A DNA stretch of 64,000 bases from contig NC_089439.1 of NCBI RefSeq assembly GCF_026210795.1, positions 4,588,001 to 4,652,000 on the forward strand, given 5' to 3'. Shown in pieces: positions 22,612 through 32,839 of this stretch (position 1 is its first letter; every line of letters starts with the position of its first letter). Position numbers and translations under genes: made by a program. The notes beneath the pieces were generated by a model. That model was not told where the DNA came from, did not search any database, and saw only the letters and a program-made list of their open reading frames with translations. Origin of the DNA: Rhizophagus irregularis. Its lineage: Eukaryota; Glomeromycota; Glomeromycetes; Glomerales; Glomeraceae.

Positions 22612-24864
22612 ATGAGTTTTGCTATAGGAAAAAAATTTTCAAATAAATTCCTTAAAAATTTGGAAAAAAACTATCGTCCTATTTCTAACGACGAGGATAT
22701 ATATCTCACCTACTCGTCTTCCAACAAAAACAAATTCAATATGACTTCTAGTCAACCTGCAGCGCCTTCTCAAACTGCTAACAACACTTCAACAGATACA
22801 ACTATGGAAGAAGCAATGACTTCTTCTCCCACTCATGCTCTTTCGCACAACGAAATTGAACTTACATCACGTGACTCACATGAACAAGATGTTCACACAC
22901 AAACACCAATCACTGACAAATTGACTAATATGGATGTAGATCCCATAGATGCTAACCCGGATAAAGGAAAATCACCGGAAACACAATCAGCCACACAAAC
23001 AAACACCCCTAATCCGTTACATATTACGGTGCTAACAGATATATTTACACATACACCACAAGTTTCAAACAAAGTCCACAAAGGATTTATCCCTAGAGAT
23101 AGTTTTCAGTCAAAACTTTCTAACAACGATATTATCAATCTAATCAAAACGTCATTCATTAAAGATAGTAATGCTTTCAGATTTGACGTCAACACAACGT
23201 CCACTTATAGATACTTTACCATCCATTTCAGAACACGTGACTCGCTCGACCAATACATAGCAAATAGTCCTGACAGCCTCAAAAACATAAAAATTTACGA
23301 ACTCACCAATGAGGCTATTAATACGTTAATAGAACAAAAATTCTCCAACCTAGACCAGGCTGTTATAAAAATTATGGATATACCATATAATTATGATACC
23401 TCCATGCTTATTAAGCATCTCGCTGCAAAAACAGGCAGCAATATCATAGAACACAAAGAAATTAAAAAACCTCCAAGAAAAATTCCTAACCGCAATAACC
23501 GCGGTCGTCCTATTTTCATAAAACCAGCTTATAAGCAACTTATTGTCCAATTTGACAAACAAGCAGCATATGATTATTTCATGAAAGAAAACTATTGGAG
23601 CCTCGAAATAGAAAATTTCGTAGTAAGGATCTTACCTGGTAACACTGAAGACCCTGAATATAAAATACGCACCAGTAATTATTTTAAGATCACCGGACTT
23701 CCCCTTAACACCACAGCCAAGGACATAGAACCTCTTATCAAACACGTCTACGGACGAACTTGTACATTTACACAAACTACCAAATATTCAACCATGAAAA
23801 ATGCTTATATTTACGTCTCACCTAACAATTATCCAGTGGACGCGTCCAATGGAGCCTCCTCACTTTTCGAAGGATACAACCTCCACGTTCTACCAGGACA
23901 CCTTTCACTAAAAACATGTAATATTTGTGGTTCACCACTTCATGAGACAATTAACTGTGACGACAAAAACTTCGATACAGATCATAATAATCGGAAAATC
24001 TTCAAAAAACGATTTATTAAACGTAACGAAGAAAAAATTACAATCAACGATAACCACAGAACCCGGTTTAATCACGTCATCACTTTAAACGCAAACAAAA
24101 GATCTCCCTCAATGTCACACGACCCGAAAACCAACCATACACCACCGCATAACTACAATAACAAAAAATACCAACAAGCAGGTAGCTCATTATATCCAAG
24201 ACAAACCAAACAACCAACCAATAACCATTACAATTACGACAAAAGTAACAAGGATTTCAAACATGATAATTCCTATATTGCCCCCCACCTAGACAATCCC
24301 CAAAGGTCAGACACCAATCGTTATGAACAACGAATTACACAATTGGAACGCCAAGTTGAATCCCTCTTAAATAGTGTTAAAACACTCCAAGAAGGAAAAT
24401 CTAAAGTCGATAATACTATCGCCGATATCCATCACAATCATAATTTAATGAGTTCTTCACTCAATGACATCACAATCAGACTTGACAAATACGACACAAT
24501 TCTACAACAGCTCTCGACTAATATTAGTCTACTTAGTCAAGAAAAGATTACACAACATAGAGAACGTAATGCCAAACCACCAAAACGACCGGCACCATAC
24601 GAGCAAACTTCGTATAAGGCAACTAAAAATAGATATAACCTAAGAGGCAATAAACAGGGAAACATATCAGCGGAAGACAGCGAACAACATCATTTGGCAA
24701 CTGATGACGATACCGATGCCCCTGACGACGCCGCGATGTCAGACGGTGCCGTCTTCGAAGGAATCATTGACGAAGTGTCAAATGCTTCATCATCTGAGCC
24801 TAAATTTTCAGTTAAATCCTACAATCCCCTCAACCTCCTCCCGCAGTTTAATGCGACACGTTAA
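22612..24864 (+). CDS. LINE ORF1 protein (RNA-binding, zinc knuckle)
   Basis: The first in-frame ATG is at 22612, giving 750 residues; an open frame extends slightly upstream without ATG. The N-terminal about 130 residues are Ser/Thr/Asn-rich and disordered. The centre has two RRM-like blocks, for example 'QAVIKIMDIPYNYDTSMLIK' and 'YFKITGLPLNTTAKDIEPLI'. A CCHC knuckle 'CNICGSPLHETINC' follows, matching CX2CX4HX4C. A helical, coiled-coil-like segment ('YEQRITQLERQVESLLNSVK') and an acidic tail complete the protein. ORF1 proteins of this type bind element RNA and chaperone the ribonucleoprotein. It lies 132 bp before ORF2 in the same frame. Confidence 0.88.
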   Translation: MSFAIGKKFSNKFLKNLEKNYRPISNDEDIYLTYSSSNKNKFNMTSSQPAAPSQTANNTSTDTTMEEAMTSSPTHALSHNEIELTSRDSHEQDVHTQTPITDKLTNMDVDPIDANPDKGKSPETQSATQTNTPNPLHITVLTDIFTHTPQVSNKVHKGFIPRDSFQSKLSNNDIINLIKTSFIKDSNAFRFDVNTTSTYRYFTIHFRTRDSLDQYIANSPDSLKNIKIYELTNEAINTLIEQKFSNLDQAVIKIMDIPYNYDTSMLIKHLAAKTGSNIIEHKEIKKPPRKIPNRNNRGRPIFIKPAYKQLIVQFDKQAAYDYFMKENYWSLEIENFVVRILPGNTEDPEYKIRTSNYFKITGLPLNTTAKDIEPLIKHVYGRTCTFTQTTKYSTMKNAYIYVSPNNYPVDASNGASSLFEGYNLHVLPGHLSLKTCNICGSPLHETINCDDKNFDTDHNNRKIFKKRFIKRNEEKITINDNHRTRFNHVITLNANKRSPSMSHDPKTNHTPPHNYNNKKYQQAGSSLYPRQTKQPTNNHYNYDKSNKDFKHDNSYIAPHLDNPQRSDTNRYEQRITQLERQVESLLNSVKTLQEGKSKVDNTIADIHHNHNLMSSSLNDITIRLDKYDTILQQLSTNISLLSQEKITQHRERNAKPPKRPAPYEQTSYKATKNRYNLRGNKQGNISAEDSEQHHLATDDDTDAPDDAAMSDGAVFEGIIDEVSNASSSEPKFSVKSYNPLNLLPQFNATR

Positions 24865-24996
24865 TATACGTGTTTACCATTAAATCAAATATATCCCCCT
24901 TTTATTTTGGACATACTTTTTGGATTTTCCCATTTTGATTTTAACGGTTTATTATTCTTTTTTATACACATTGTTTCTTTTTATATACTTTTTTTT

Positions 24997-27900
24997 ATGG
25001 AATACACCAATTTACAACCCCCGGCTGACCTCGAAAATCAGCCTTCAGAACCAGTTCTACAATATTCTTATAACAAATATAATAAAAACACAAAAACACA
25101 AAAAAATCATAAAAATCCCCAAAACCACAAAAATAATAATCAATACCTCCATACCCCAGATAATAATGATATACCAACAATGAGTTCACGAAATTATATT
25201 CGCGAACCTCGTAATGATGAAGACGAAAATATGTTAAACCACATTGAACACAATTTATTTGATGACCAGGATACAAGAGGGTCAACGTCGTCTACCTCTC
25301 AAACACACGACGCCCCCATATCAACATCTTCTCAATTGCGAACACAATTTATTGATTACTATAAATTTGGTACAATCAATATCCAAGGAGGATTCAATAA
25401 TAAATTGAATGATATTCTCCACTTTTTTACACTTCATAACTATGATATTTTAATTTTAACCGAAACAGGTCTTCACCAACATATTAATATAGATAGAGAA
25501 CATAATAAAACAACATACTCCACGTTTCCACTCCCAACACTGAATGATGATAATACCATTCATAATATTCATCTTTATACAGATGACAAAGGCAACACCA
25601 AAGGCAGTGGCGTCTCTATGATAATCACAGATCAATTACAAAAACACATTATCAGAACCAACACTTTTTATGGCCGTATTTTAACGGTCGATCTATGTTT
25701 TAAAGGCAACCATTATATCAAATTTATATGTTGTTATTTACCTGCTAATGCTGTTGATGACAAAGATTTAATTATCAAATGTTACAAAGAAATTGAAAAC
25801 ATTTTGATCAAGGCTAAACACGATCATTTTGAATGTATAGTTTTAGGCGACTTTAATATTAGTTTCGACAAATTTAAAAAAGCCAATCACTATCCTATTT
25901 GGAGACGTGAAATCAAAACAATTTTAAAAAATTTTGACCTTAAAGATTTACTTAAATCCTTTCACGATCACCCGAGCCCGACTCATACTACCAAGAGAAA
26001 TGAAGGTCCAGATATACAGTCTCGTATAGATTATATTTTTACCTCACCTCATATCTTTCACCATAGCTTTTATGCTTATACTCACCAAATTTCAGCAGAT
26101 TTTTTTACTACAGACCATCAGGCTCTTAGTTGTTATTTGACGCAGGATTATTTTAAAAAAAAATTCAATAGCTCTAGGAAAAGCCTAGAAAAATCACCTA
26201 CGTACAAACCTAACACAGACCCGAAAATTCATTTTAAATACCATTTAATGACCACCGAATCTTGGTCTAATTATAAAGTTACCAATGGTATTATTTATCG
26301 ACAACACATTAACAAATTAATTTTACCAAATACAACACCAGAACAACAAATAGAATTATATTGGTCAAATATCAAAGATATTATTATACAAACAAAAGAG
26401 AAATGTATCCCTTATTCCTCATATAAAAAATATACGAAACAGGAGCGACCGTTATCATTACGACAAAATAATAACAAGATACTTTTACTTCGTATGATTT
26501 TACGAAAATTTTCTAATATCAAACTTAATAGAGTACAAGGTGATATGGATAAATGGAAAGATTATTGGAACACCTGGAATAATTCGCGTAAACAAATTTT
26601 TGTTATCGACGTCCATTTTAACGCCAAACGTACTATTTGGCTACCGTATACTTTGACGCCGGATAATATATCCAATGTCAAAAAAGATTTACAAAGTCTT
26701 CTACGTATATCTATTGTTTTGCATAAACAAGAAGAAGATTCATGGACTCTAAAAAATATTAACAAATACGTTAATGACAGGAATAATAATTTAATTCATA
26801 ACCAAAAAAGAATGATTAATAGTATCCTTAATCGAAAACCTCAAAAGATAACATTAGATCGTTTACATTATTACGATCATGAAACCAATCAATTTCAATT
26901 TACTAACAATCCTCATATTATAGCAGAACAATCAAATTTACATTTTCAACGGTTAGGAAAAGACCTTAATGATATTAATAACGTCAAAGAATATATGACA
27001 ATTCAAGACCTCCCGTTATATTGGAGATCAACTTACGAACCCATCAACAATCGTGATTACAAACATATGACTTCGTTAGAGGACGAATTCTCAATCGAAG
27101 AATTATCCCAAGTCATCTCATCACTCCCAAACAACAAAGCCGCAGGCATTTCCGGCATCACATACGAAGACATTAAACATACACACCAAGACTTTAGAGA
27201 ATATATTAACAAATTTTTCAATTATATATTGCAGGTCCAAATTTACCCACGGGACTGGTTACATGCTTTCCTTTTCCCCATACCCAAACCTAAGGCTTGG
27301 GACTGCAAAATTGAAAATACTAGACCTATAGTCTTATTGGAAACATTTAGAAAATTATTCGTTAAAATTTTGACACAAAGAATTAATATCAAACTTACAA
27401 CGTACAACCTGATTAATGAAAATAATCGGGCCGGCCTAACGGGACAATCAACGTTACAACCGCTACAAGTTATTCAACATATAATTGAATCTGCTTACAA
27501 AGATAAGAAACCATTATGGATTGGTTTACAAGACCTCAGCAAGGCTTACGATAGAGTTAATAAATCTCTACTACGACTAGCATTACAACGCCTCCATTTT
27601 CCCGATACGATTACCACTCTTTTAATTTCTTTATTTAGTAATCGGAAAAATAATGTTATTTTACCCTTTGGCTTATCCGCCGATTTTGATGTACTTCAGG
27701 GCATTGACCAAGGAGAAGTCATCAGTCCGCTATTATGGATTATTTATTATGATCCCATGTTTACACATCTTTCACAATTAACCAATAACCTTCATATTAC
27801 CAGCGTCAACAAAATTACTAATATTTACCAACCTGATTCCGACCTTCAGATTAATTACTCAGCATCTGTGGTGGGTTATCTTGATGATACCAGCTGGTTT

Positions 27901-30900
27901 GCATCTTCCAAATCGCAGTTGGAATCCAATCTCCAAATTGCGAATTCTTTCTATGACATGGCAAATATTACCATTAACCATGACAAATACACCATCCTTA
28001 CCAACATTCCTAAATTTTGTAACAAGGAATTACAATTTCAAGTCACCCCTGACAAATCAATAATGATTAAAACAGCGTCACGGGCCTCATCTAATCGAAT
28101 TCTTGGAATTTATATTAATGCATTTAATTCACATACACCGACGCTAAAAAAGATCAAAAAAATAATTAGTCATTTCGCGTATACAATGCGCTTCAAAAAG
28201 ATAACTCATGACCACCTTATTTATATCATTAACAAAGTATTATTACCCAAATTAGAGTATATTAATCAATTTACTATTTTTACAAGGTCACAATGTGACC
28301 TTTTATTAGCCCCTGTTAAAAAACTTTTTAAACAACATTTAAAATTACCAATTTCTACACATAATAATATTATTCATAACAAATTATTTCCTTCTATTAA
28401 TAGTTTTTTTTATAACCAATTTTATTCACATATATCAATTGTTAATGTTATTTTTAACACCCCTATGTTCTCCACTATTGGTTTACAAAAAATTTTGAAT
28501 ACACAATATGAATTTTGGATTCCCAATTTCCCGACGTCTAAGGACTTAGTCAACCCTATTTCGTCAAATTATCAATCCCTTTTGACTCGACAATTACGTT
28601 TATTCAACACGTTTCATATAACTTTTTTACCACACTGTAATACGAGTATCACTGGTGGTGGTAATTCTATAGTTTCATATTTTAATTTATTTAATTCTCT
28701 TGATTCTTTATCCACTAAAGACCTTCAAAGTTTACGGAAAAAACGTATAATGTTTATGGATCAATTAACATCCCTTGATGGCTATTTTCTAAGTACTTGG
28801 AAAGACGTTAAAAAACAAAACCCTAAGGCCAATTTCAAAGGTCCTACGCCCAAGTGGTTTCAAAATCTTGAAAAATTTAACATTTTGGTGAACGATAGTT
28901 CACGTCGCCTCTTACGAGATTTAATGGTTTCACCCCCGGCCAGATTTGATTCTATGTCTCCTTCTATACGAAAAGCATGTAAATATCGTCCCAAAAATGA
29001 ATGGACTATTTCCTGGGACGCAGTACACCAGTGTGAACTGTATGGCAAGACGATTGAACAACAAAATGACTTATACGGTACCAGCCTCACTTATCGAACA
29101 CATTACCTTCCTGAGGTTAACGCTGATACTAGAGTCAACTTGACACCCAAAAAAGTAACCCCTATTCTACGACCTTGTACAGGTCACTGTGGTCATAGTG
29201 TACCTTTTAGTGGCGATTTACGCCCAAAATGTGTTATTGTTTCTTTAACATCACATTTAATTCTTTTTAATGTTCACGCAAAATCTTTTATACCTAATAG
29301 ACCTTTTATAAAATTAGATAAATCTTTTATTTTCCCAACTACATCTTTACACACCCTTCGTACTCAAGCTTTTACATATAACAAACATAGATTAATTGTA
29401 CCTAACGTTTTACCCCCAACGATTCCTATTCTATCCTCTTTGGACTCATACTTAGAGGAGAATTTCTTGTTATTTACTAATAATTCAATCAATTTAAATT
29501 TAAATATCTCTTCCTCCCTCTTTATTAAAAATATTTTTGTAGGAAATAGAGATTTAATTATTCAACTTTTAGAAATAGCTAAACAATTTTTATTTCAAAA
29601 AAAATTTATTTTTTACACTGATGGTTCTTTTTCCCCTATAGATGTTAATTCTTCTACTCAAACTCAAATGGGTTTTGCTTGGATCGAGATTACTGATGCA
29701 ACTCCTGATTCTGGACCTCCTCCACCATCTTACAAAGGCGCTTTATCTTTTAATCCGTCTTCTACTAAAGCGGAAGTGTACGCACTTTTAACAGCTATTA
29801 TTGCTGTTCCAGATGAGAGTGAATTGGATATTTTCACAGACTCGTTGAACGTCATTCATACCTTCCATGCTGTTACAAACAAATTAACTTCCATTAGAAG
29901 AAAACTGAAATGCAATAACCATTTAGCGTGGCGTTTGATTGACACGTTAATTATGAAAAAATCCTTGATCGTCCACCTACACAAAGTCAAAGCTCACTCC
30001 AATGATTTTTGGAATGATATGGCCGATAGCTTAGCTAATTGTGCACGTCAACTTGCACCTTACGAGATTAATCCTGCAACTTTACCGGGTTCTTTAATGA
30101 CCCCTATTTGGGCCTCTATTGCACCAATTGACCGCGACATTAGAAAATTCTGTCATAATCTTACAGATACTTACACTTTTAGTCAATTTTTGGGTAATTC
30201 TTCACTTTCACCCATTTTCGATAGATTTCCCTTGTCCTCAATACATTGGCCTCTAACTAGAGCGTGGTTACAATTTAATCCCACGTCCGATGTATGTAGT
30301 TCTACCAAATCATCACACAACGCTTTTAAAATTAAAGCACTTAATCATATTCTTCCTTGTGGTGACGTCCTTACCAAACATTATCCTGATTTTTATCCTG
30401 ACAATCATATACCTTGTCCGGTTTGTAACAACCATCAAGATACTAATGAACATTTGGGAATTTGTTCGAAACTTTTACCTATAATCAATACTACCCTATT
30501 AGAACATAAAGTCATATTACAACATCTTCTTGAGAAGCATACTTCCTCTAATCCTATCTTTATTAAACAATCCATCGATCGATTTGATCTCCTATTACCG
30601 ATCTCGGAGTCAAATTCTTTCACTCATCCAATATATTTAATTATACACCAACTTGTTTCACAAGACTTTTATAATTTAGTACGATCTTTCACCTTTAATG
30701 ACAAACTTACTCGTTTAATTATATGGGAATTCTTAACCTCATTTCACGAACGAATCTACCAACAAATATGGCCTAAACATTGTTCTCTGTTGAAATTGTG
30801 GGAACTGCGTAATGGAATTACGCCCAAACGCAAACGCGATTTTCGTAAGAAAAAACCTTTGAAGTCACGTGATCATAAAACATCACAACCTATTACTCGC

Positions 30901-31224
30901 TCTAGAGTTGCCTCTACTTCTCATAACAGATCACAAAATCTTTCTCAACCCAGAGTTAGGACGAACTTTTTACCCCCGGATGGTATTTCTCGCCGATCAC
31001 TTCATCCTTGGATTTCCTCGGCCCCGTCTACTCGCCCTTCTCACTTACCGCAAGTACCGATGTGGTTGATTTTGTGCACTTGTAATTTTTTACACTCTGG
31101 TGGATGGTTATCTTCTGTCCGGCACCCTAGTAGTTTTGAGTTAGATATAGATAATTTTTCTTCTTCATGTAATTTTAATTTTAATTTTTTTAGTTCTTCT
31201 TTTGCATTTGATAGTCCGTTTTAG
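24997..31224 (+). CDS. LINE ORF2: AP endonuclease, reverse transcriptase, RNase H
   Basis: ATG at 24997 (after a T-run) gives 2075 residues; the frame is open a further 90 bp upstream without ATG. Domains: N-terminal Asn/Lys-rich linker; APE-type endonuclease from about 125 ('FGTINIQGGFNN', 'ILTETG', 'VLGDFNIS', 'SRIDYIFTS', 'TTDHQALS'); reverse transcriptase about 730-1000 with 'LSKAYDRVNKSLL' (motif A), 'GIDQGEVISPLLW' (motif B) and 'YLDD' at about 960 (F/YADD variant); RNase H from about 1535 with 'YTDGSF', 'KAEVYALL', 'FTDSLNV' and 'KAHSNDFWNDMADSLAN'; and a CCHC-like 'CPVCNNHQDTNEHLGIC' at about 1807. These carry out target-primed reverse transcription. No frame damage is seen. Confidence 0.93.
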   Translation: MEYTNLQPPADLENQPSEPVLQYSYNKYNKNTKTQKNHKNPQNHKNNNQYLHTPDNNDIPTMSSRNYIREPRNDEDENMLNHIEHNLFDDQDTRGSTSSTSQTHDAPISTSSQLRTQFIDYYKFGTINIQGGFNNKLNDILHFFTLHNYDILILTETGLHQHINIDREHNKTTYSTFPLPTLNDDNTIHNIHLYTDDKGNTKGSGVSMIITDQLQKHIIRTNTFYGRILTVDLCFKGNHYIKFICCYLPANAVDDKDLIIKCYKEIENILIKAKHDHFECIVLGDFNISFDKFKKANHYPIWRREIKTILKNFDLKDLLKSFHDHPSPTHTTKRNEGPDIQSRIDYIFTSPHIFHHSFYAYTHQISADFFTTDHQALSCYLTQDYFKKKFNSSRKSLEKSPTYKPNTDPKIHFKYHLMTTESWSNYKVTNGIIYRQHINKLILPNTTPEQQIELYWSNIKDIIIQTKEKCIPYSSYKKYTKQERPLSLRQNNNKILLLRMILRKFSNIKLNRVQGDMDKWKDYWNTWNNSRKQIFVIDVHFNAKRTIWLPYTLTPDNISNVKKDLQSLLRISIVLHKQEEDSWTLKNINKYVNDRNNNLIHNQKRMINSILNRKPQKITLDRLHYYDHETNQFQFTNNPHIIAEQSNLHFQRLGKDLNDINNVKEYMTIQDLPLYWRSTYEPINNRDYKHMTSLEDEFSIEELSQVISSLPNNKAAGISGITYEDIKHTHQDFREYINKFFNYILQVQIYPRDWLHAFLFPIPKPKAWDCKIENTRPIVLLETFRKLFVKILTQRINIKLTTYNLINENNRAGLTGQSTLQPLQVIQHIIESAYKDKKPLWIGLQDLSKAYDRVNKSLLRLALQRLHFPDTITTLLISLFSNRKNNVILPFGLSADFDVLQGIDQGEVISPLLWIIYYDPMFTHLSQLTNNLHITSVNKITNIYQPDSDLQINYSASVVGYLDDTSWFASSKSQLESNLQIANSFYDMANITINHDKYTILTNIPKFCNKELQFQVTPDKSIMIKTASRASSNRILGIYINAFNSHTPTLKKIKKIISHFAYTMRFKKITHDHLIYIINKVLLPKLEYINQFTIFTRSQCDLLLAPVKKLFKQHLKLPISTHNNIIHNKLFPSINSFFYNQFYSHISIVNVIFNTPMFSTIGLQKILNTQYEFWIPNFPTSKDLVNPISSNYQSLLTRQLRLFNTFHITFLPHCNTSITGGGNSIVSYFNLFNSLDSLSTKDLQSLRKKRIMFMDQLTSLDGYFLSTWKDVKKQNPKANFKGPTPKWFQNLEKFNILVNDSSRRLLRDLMVSPPARFDSMSPSIRKACKYRPKNEWTISWDAVHQCELYGKTIEQQNDLYGTSLTYRTHYLPEVNADTRVNLTPKKVTPILRPCTGHCGHSVPFSGDLRPKCVIVSLTSHLILFNVHAKSFIPNRPFIKLDKSFIFPTTSLHTLRTQAFTYNKHRLIVPNVLPPTIPILSSLDSYLEENFLLFTNNSINLNLNISSSLFIKNIFVGNRDLIIQLLEIAKQFLFQKKFIFYTDGSFSPIDVNSSTQTQMGFAWIEITDATPDSGPPPPSYKGALSFNPSSTKAEVYALLTAIIAVPDESELDIFTDSLNVIHTFHAVTNKLTSIRRKLKCNNHLAWRLIDTLIMKKSLIVHLHKVKAHSNDFWNDMADSLANCARQLAPYEINPATLPGSLMTPIWASIAPIDRDIRKFCHNLTDTYTFSQFLGNSSLSPIFDRFPLSSIHWPLTRAWLQFNPTSDVCSSTKSSHNAFKIKALNHILPCGDVLTKHYPDFYPDNHIPCPVCNNHQDTNEHLGICSKLLPIINTTLLEHKVILQHLLEKHTSSNPIFIKQSIDRFDLLLPISESNSFTHPIYLIIHQLVSQDFYNLVRSFTFNDKLTRLIIWEFLTSFHERIYQQIWPKHCSLLKLWELRNGITPKRKRDFRKKKPLKSRDHKTSQPITRSRVASTSHNRSQNLSQPRVRTNFLPPDGISRRSLHPWISSAPSTRPSHLPQVPMWLILCTCNFLHSGGWLSSVRHPSSFELDIDNFSSSCNFNFNFFSSSFAFDSPF

Positions 31225-31416
31225 ACTCCAGGTTATGCTTGATTGTTCTATAGAATAATGGGCAAGACGACCCCTTCAGGCTTCTCCTGAGAGGTTGGGT
31301 AAATCACTAGCTTAGAATTTATTGATCTTTTAGACCATGTTTATTCCTATTTAGCGTTCGACCCCAGTCGAGTCTATATCTTAAAAATAAAAATAAAAAT
31401 AAAAATAAAAATAAAA

Positions 31417-31434
31417 AGTATACACCCTATAAAA
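31417..31434. repeat. LINE target-site duplication, right copy
   Basis: Perfect match to 22470-22487, immediately after the (TAAAAA)n tail. Confidence 0.92.
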
Positions 31435-31979
31435 AATCTATGTACGGAAATGATACGTTTTGTATACATTTTATACGTGGTTTTTTAAATTCCGTATCAC
31501 AATTCCGTATATTTCATAAGTAATTTATTTTTGAAGATTTTTTAAAAAATTAATGTATACGGAATGAAAATTGTGTATACGGAATTTATACTGAATTTTT
31601 AAACTTAATAATTATCATTATTCCGTATTTCCATTCCGTATACTTTCCGTACCATAACATGTGACCACGTGATTGTTTATTGTTATGATCTGTGATACGT
31701 TTTTTATTTATTTAGATCACCGATCTTTTTTTTATTATCTTTTATCCCACTTCTTTTTATTCCACTTCGTGCTTTTGTTTTAAAAAAAAATATTTTTTTT
31801 TCTTATAGATTCCACTTCATTCCCTCTTTTTATAATATTTTTTTTATATCACTTCGTCCCCTTTGGTTTTTTTTTAAAAAAAATTTTTCTCATTTATTTC
31901 CATCTCGTTGTTTTTGTCTTCCCCCTTTTTAGAAGTGTTTTAAAAAAAATTTTTTTTATAATAATTTTTATTTTTTTAT

Positions 31980-32500
31980 TTTTTTTTTTTGTAGGATTTT
32001 TTGGTTTCCCTCTTTTTTTTTTAGGGTGGTTTGATTTCTTTTCTTGTAGGACGACGTGTAGGACGCTAGGACTTCTTCCTTTTTTATGACACTGAGCTTC
32101 TTTTTCATAGGAACGTTGCCTCTTGGAAACCCAGACTTTCTGTATGTATTAAATAGAGGGAGTTAATATATTAATTAGAAATGTAGTAACATTTCTTCTT
32201 TTTTTTAGGTTTCCGGACTTTTGGAGACTTAGACGAGCCTGGGATACTGTAGGTACTATATAGGAAGGAGTTTGAGTAAAAGTAATTAATATTCTTTTAA
32301 TACATTTTTTTTATTTTGTTTTTCAGGTCGTTAGACTCTTGGAAAGTGGAAACTTGGACGAACCTGGACTTAGATCTAATTAATATAAGGGAAGTTAGGC
32401 TTTTAAATTTGGGTTTTCATTTGTATCAAAGAAATATATTATTATTTCTTTTTTGTATATTTTTGTAAGAACAGCTTTTTTCTTAGGACTACTTCAAATA
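31980..32500 (+). other. second exon/intron-like repeat array, probably noncoding
   Basis: Exon-like pieces at about 32111, 32208 and 32326 share GACTYTTGGARAC and TGGACGARCCTGG blocks, so they are duplicated copies. The segments between start GTATGT or GTAGGT and end TTTTTTTTAG or TTTTTCAG. At least two contain a hairpin just before the T tract (AGAAATGT/ACATTTCT; AAGAAATA/TATTTCTT). AATAAAG polyadenylation-like signals lie at about 32540 and 32603. Everything is inside the TIR element. Confidence 0.45.
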
Positions 32501-32615
32501 TCTTATAGATACGTTGGTATGCATGGTATTTTTATTTTAATAAAGATTTTTGGGAGGGAATGGACTTTTCATATTTGTATTTTACTTTATTTGTATTTTA
32601 TTTAATAAAGTACTA

Positions 32616-32707
32616 GTGTAAATTCAGTGACTAAATCATTATAAATTTGCGACTAAACCATGTAAATTCAGTAACCAAATCAGTGTAAATTCCGTGATAA
32701 AATCGTG
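32616..32707 (+). repeat. minisatellite, ~22-bp unit, 4 copies
   Basis: Degenerate copies of GTAAATTCAGTGACTAAATCA lie just inside the right end of the TIR element. Confidence 0.7.
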
Positions 32708-32839
32708 CAAATGATACGTTTTTGTGATACGGAATTGTGCATTTTTCCGTATCCTCTCATTATACGTTATTTCTAAGGAAAAAAAATCTTATAAAAACTT
32801 TATAAAAAACGTATCCAGTTTTTTTATAGGGACAGTATA

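Larger units (their letters stand above)
22488..31416 (+). mobile_element. full-length non-LTR retrotransposon (APE-RT-RNase H LINE)
   Basis: The 8.9-kb element is bounded by an 18-bp perfect duplication and ends in a (TAAAAA)n tail at about 31381-31416. It has a 5' leader of about 125 bp, ORF1 (22612-24864), a 132-bp gap, ORF2 (24997-31224) in the same frame, and a 3' UTR of about 155 bp with short stems such as CTTCAGG/CCTGAG. APE endonuclease plus RNase H places it with the I/Tad-like groups. Both long frames are free of stops, so the insertion looks young and possibly active. Confidence 0.93.
31423..32831. mobile_element. TIR element interrupted by the LINE, with TACGGAA subterminal repeats
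   Basis: After removal of the LINE, the element runs from CCCTATAAAA at 22478 or 31425 to TTTTTTATAGGG ending at 32831. An 8-bp repeat ACAGTATA occurs at 22468-22475 and 32832-32839, with a 2-nt offset on the left side, suggesting a hAT-like duplication. Both subterminal regions carry many TACGGAA/TTCCGTA motifs (31440-31660 and 32690-32810), as expected for transposase binding sites. No transposase frame is seen. The same CCTATAAAAAA terminus ends the 62-bp MITE at 39014-39075. Confidence 0.65.
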
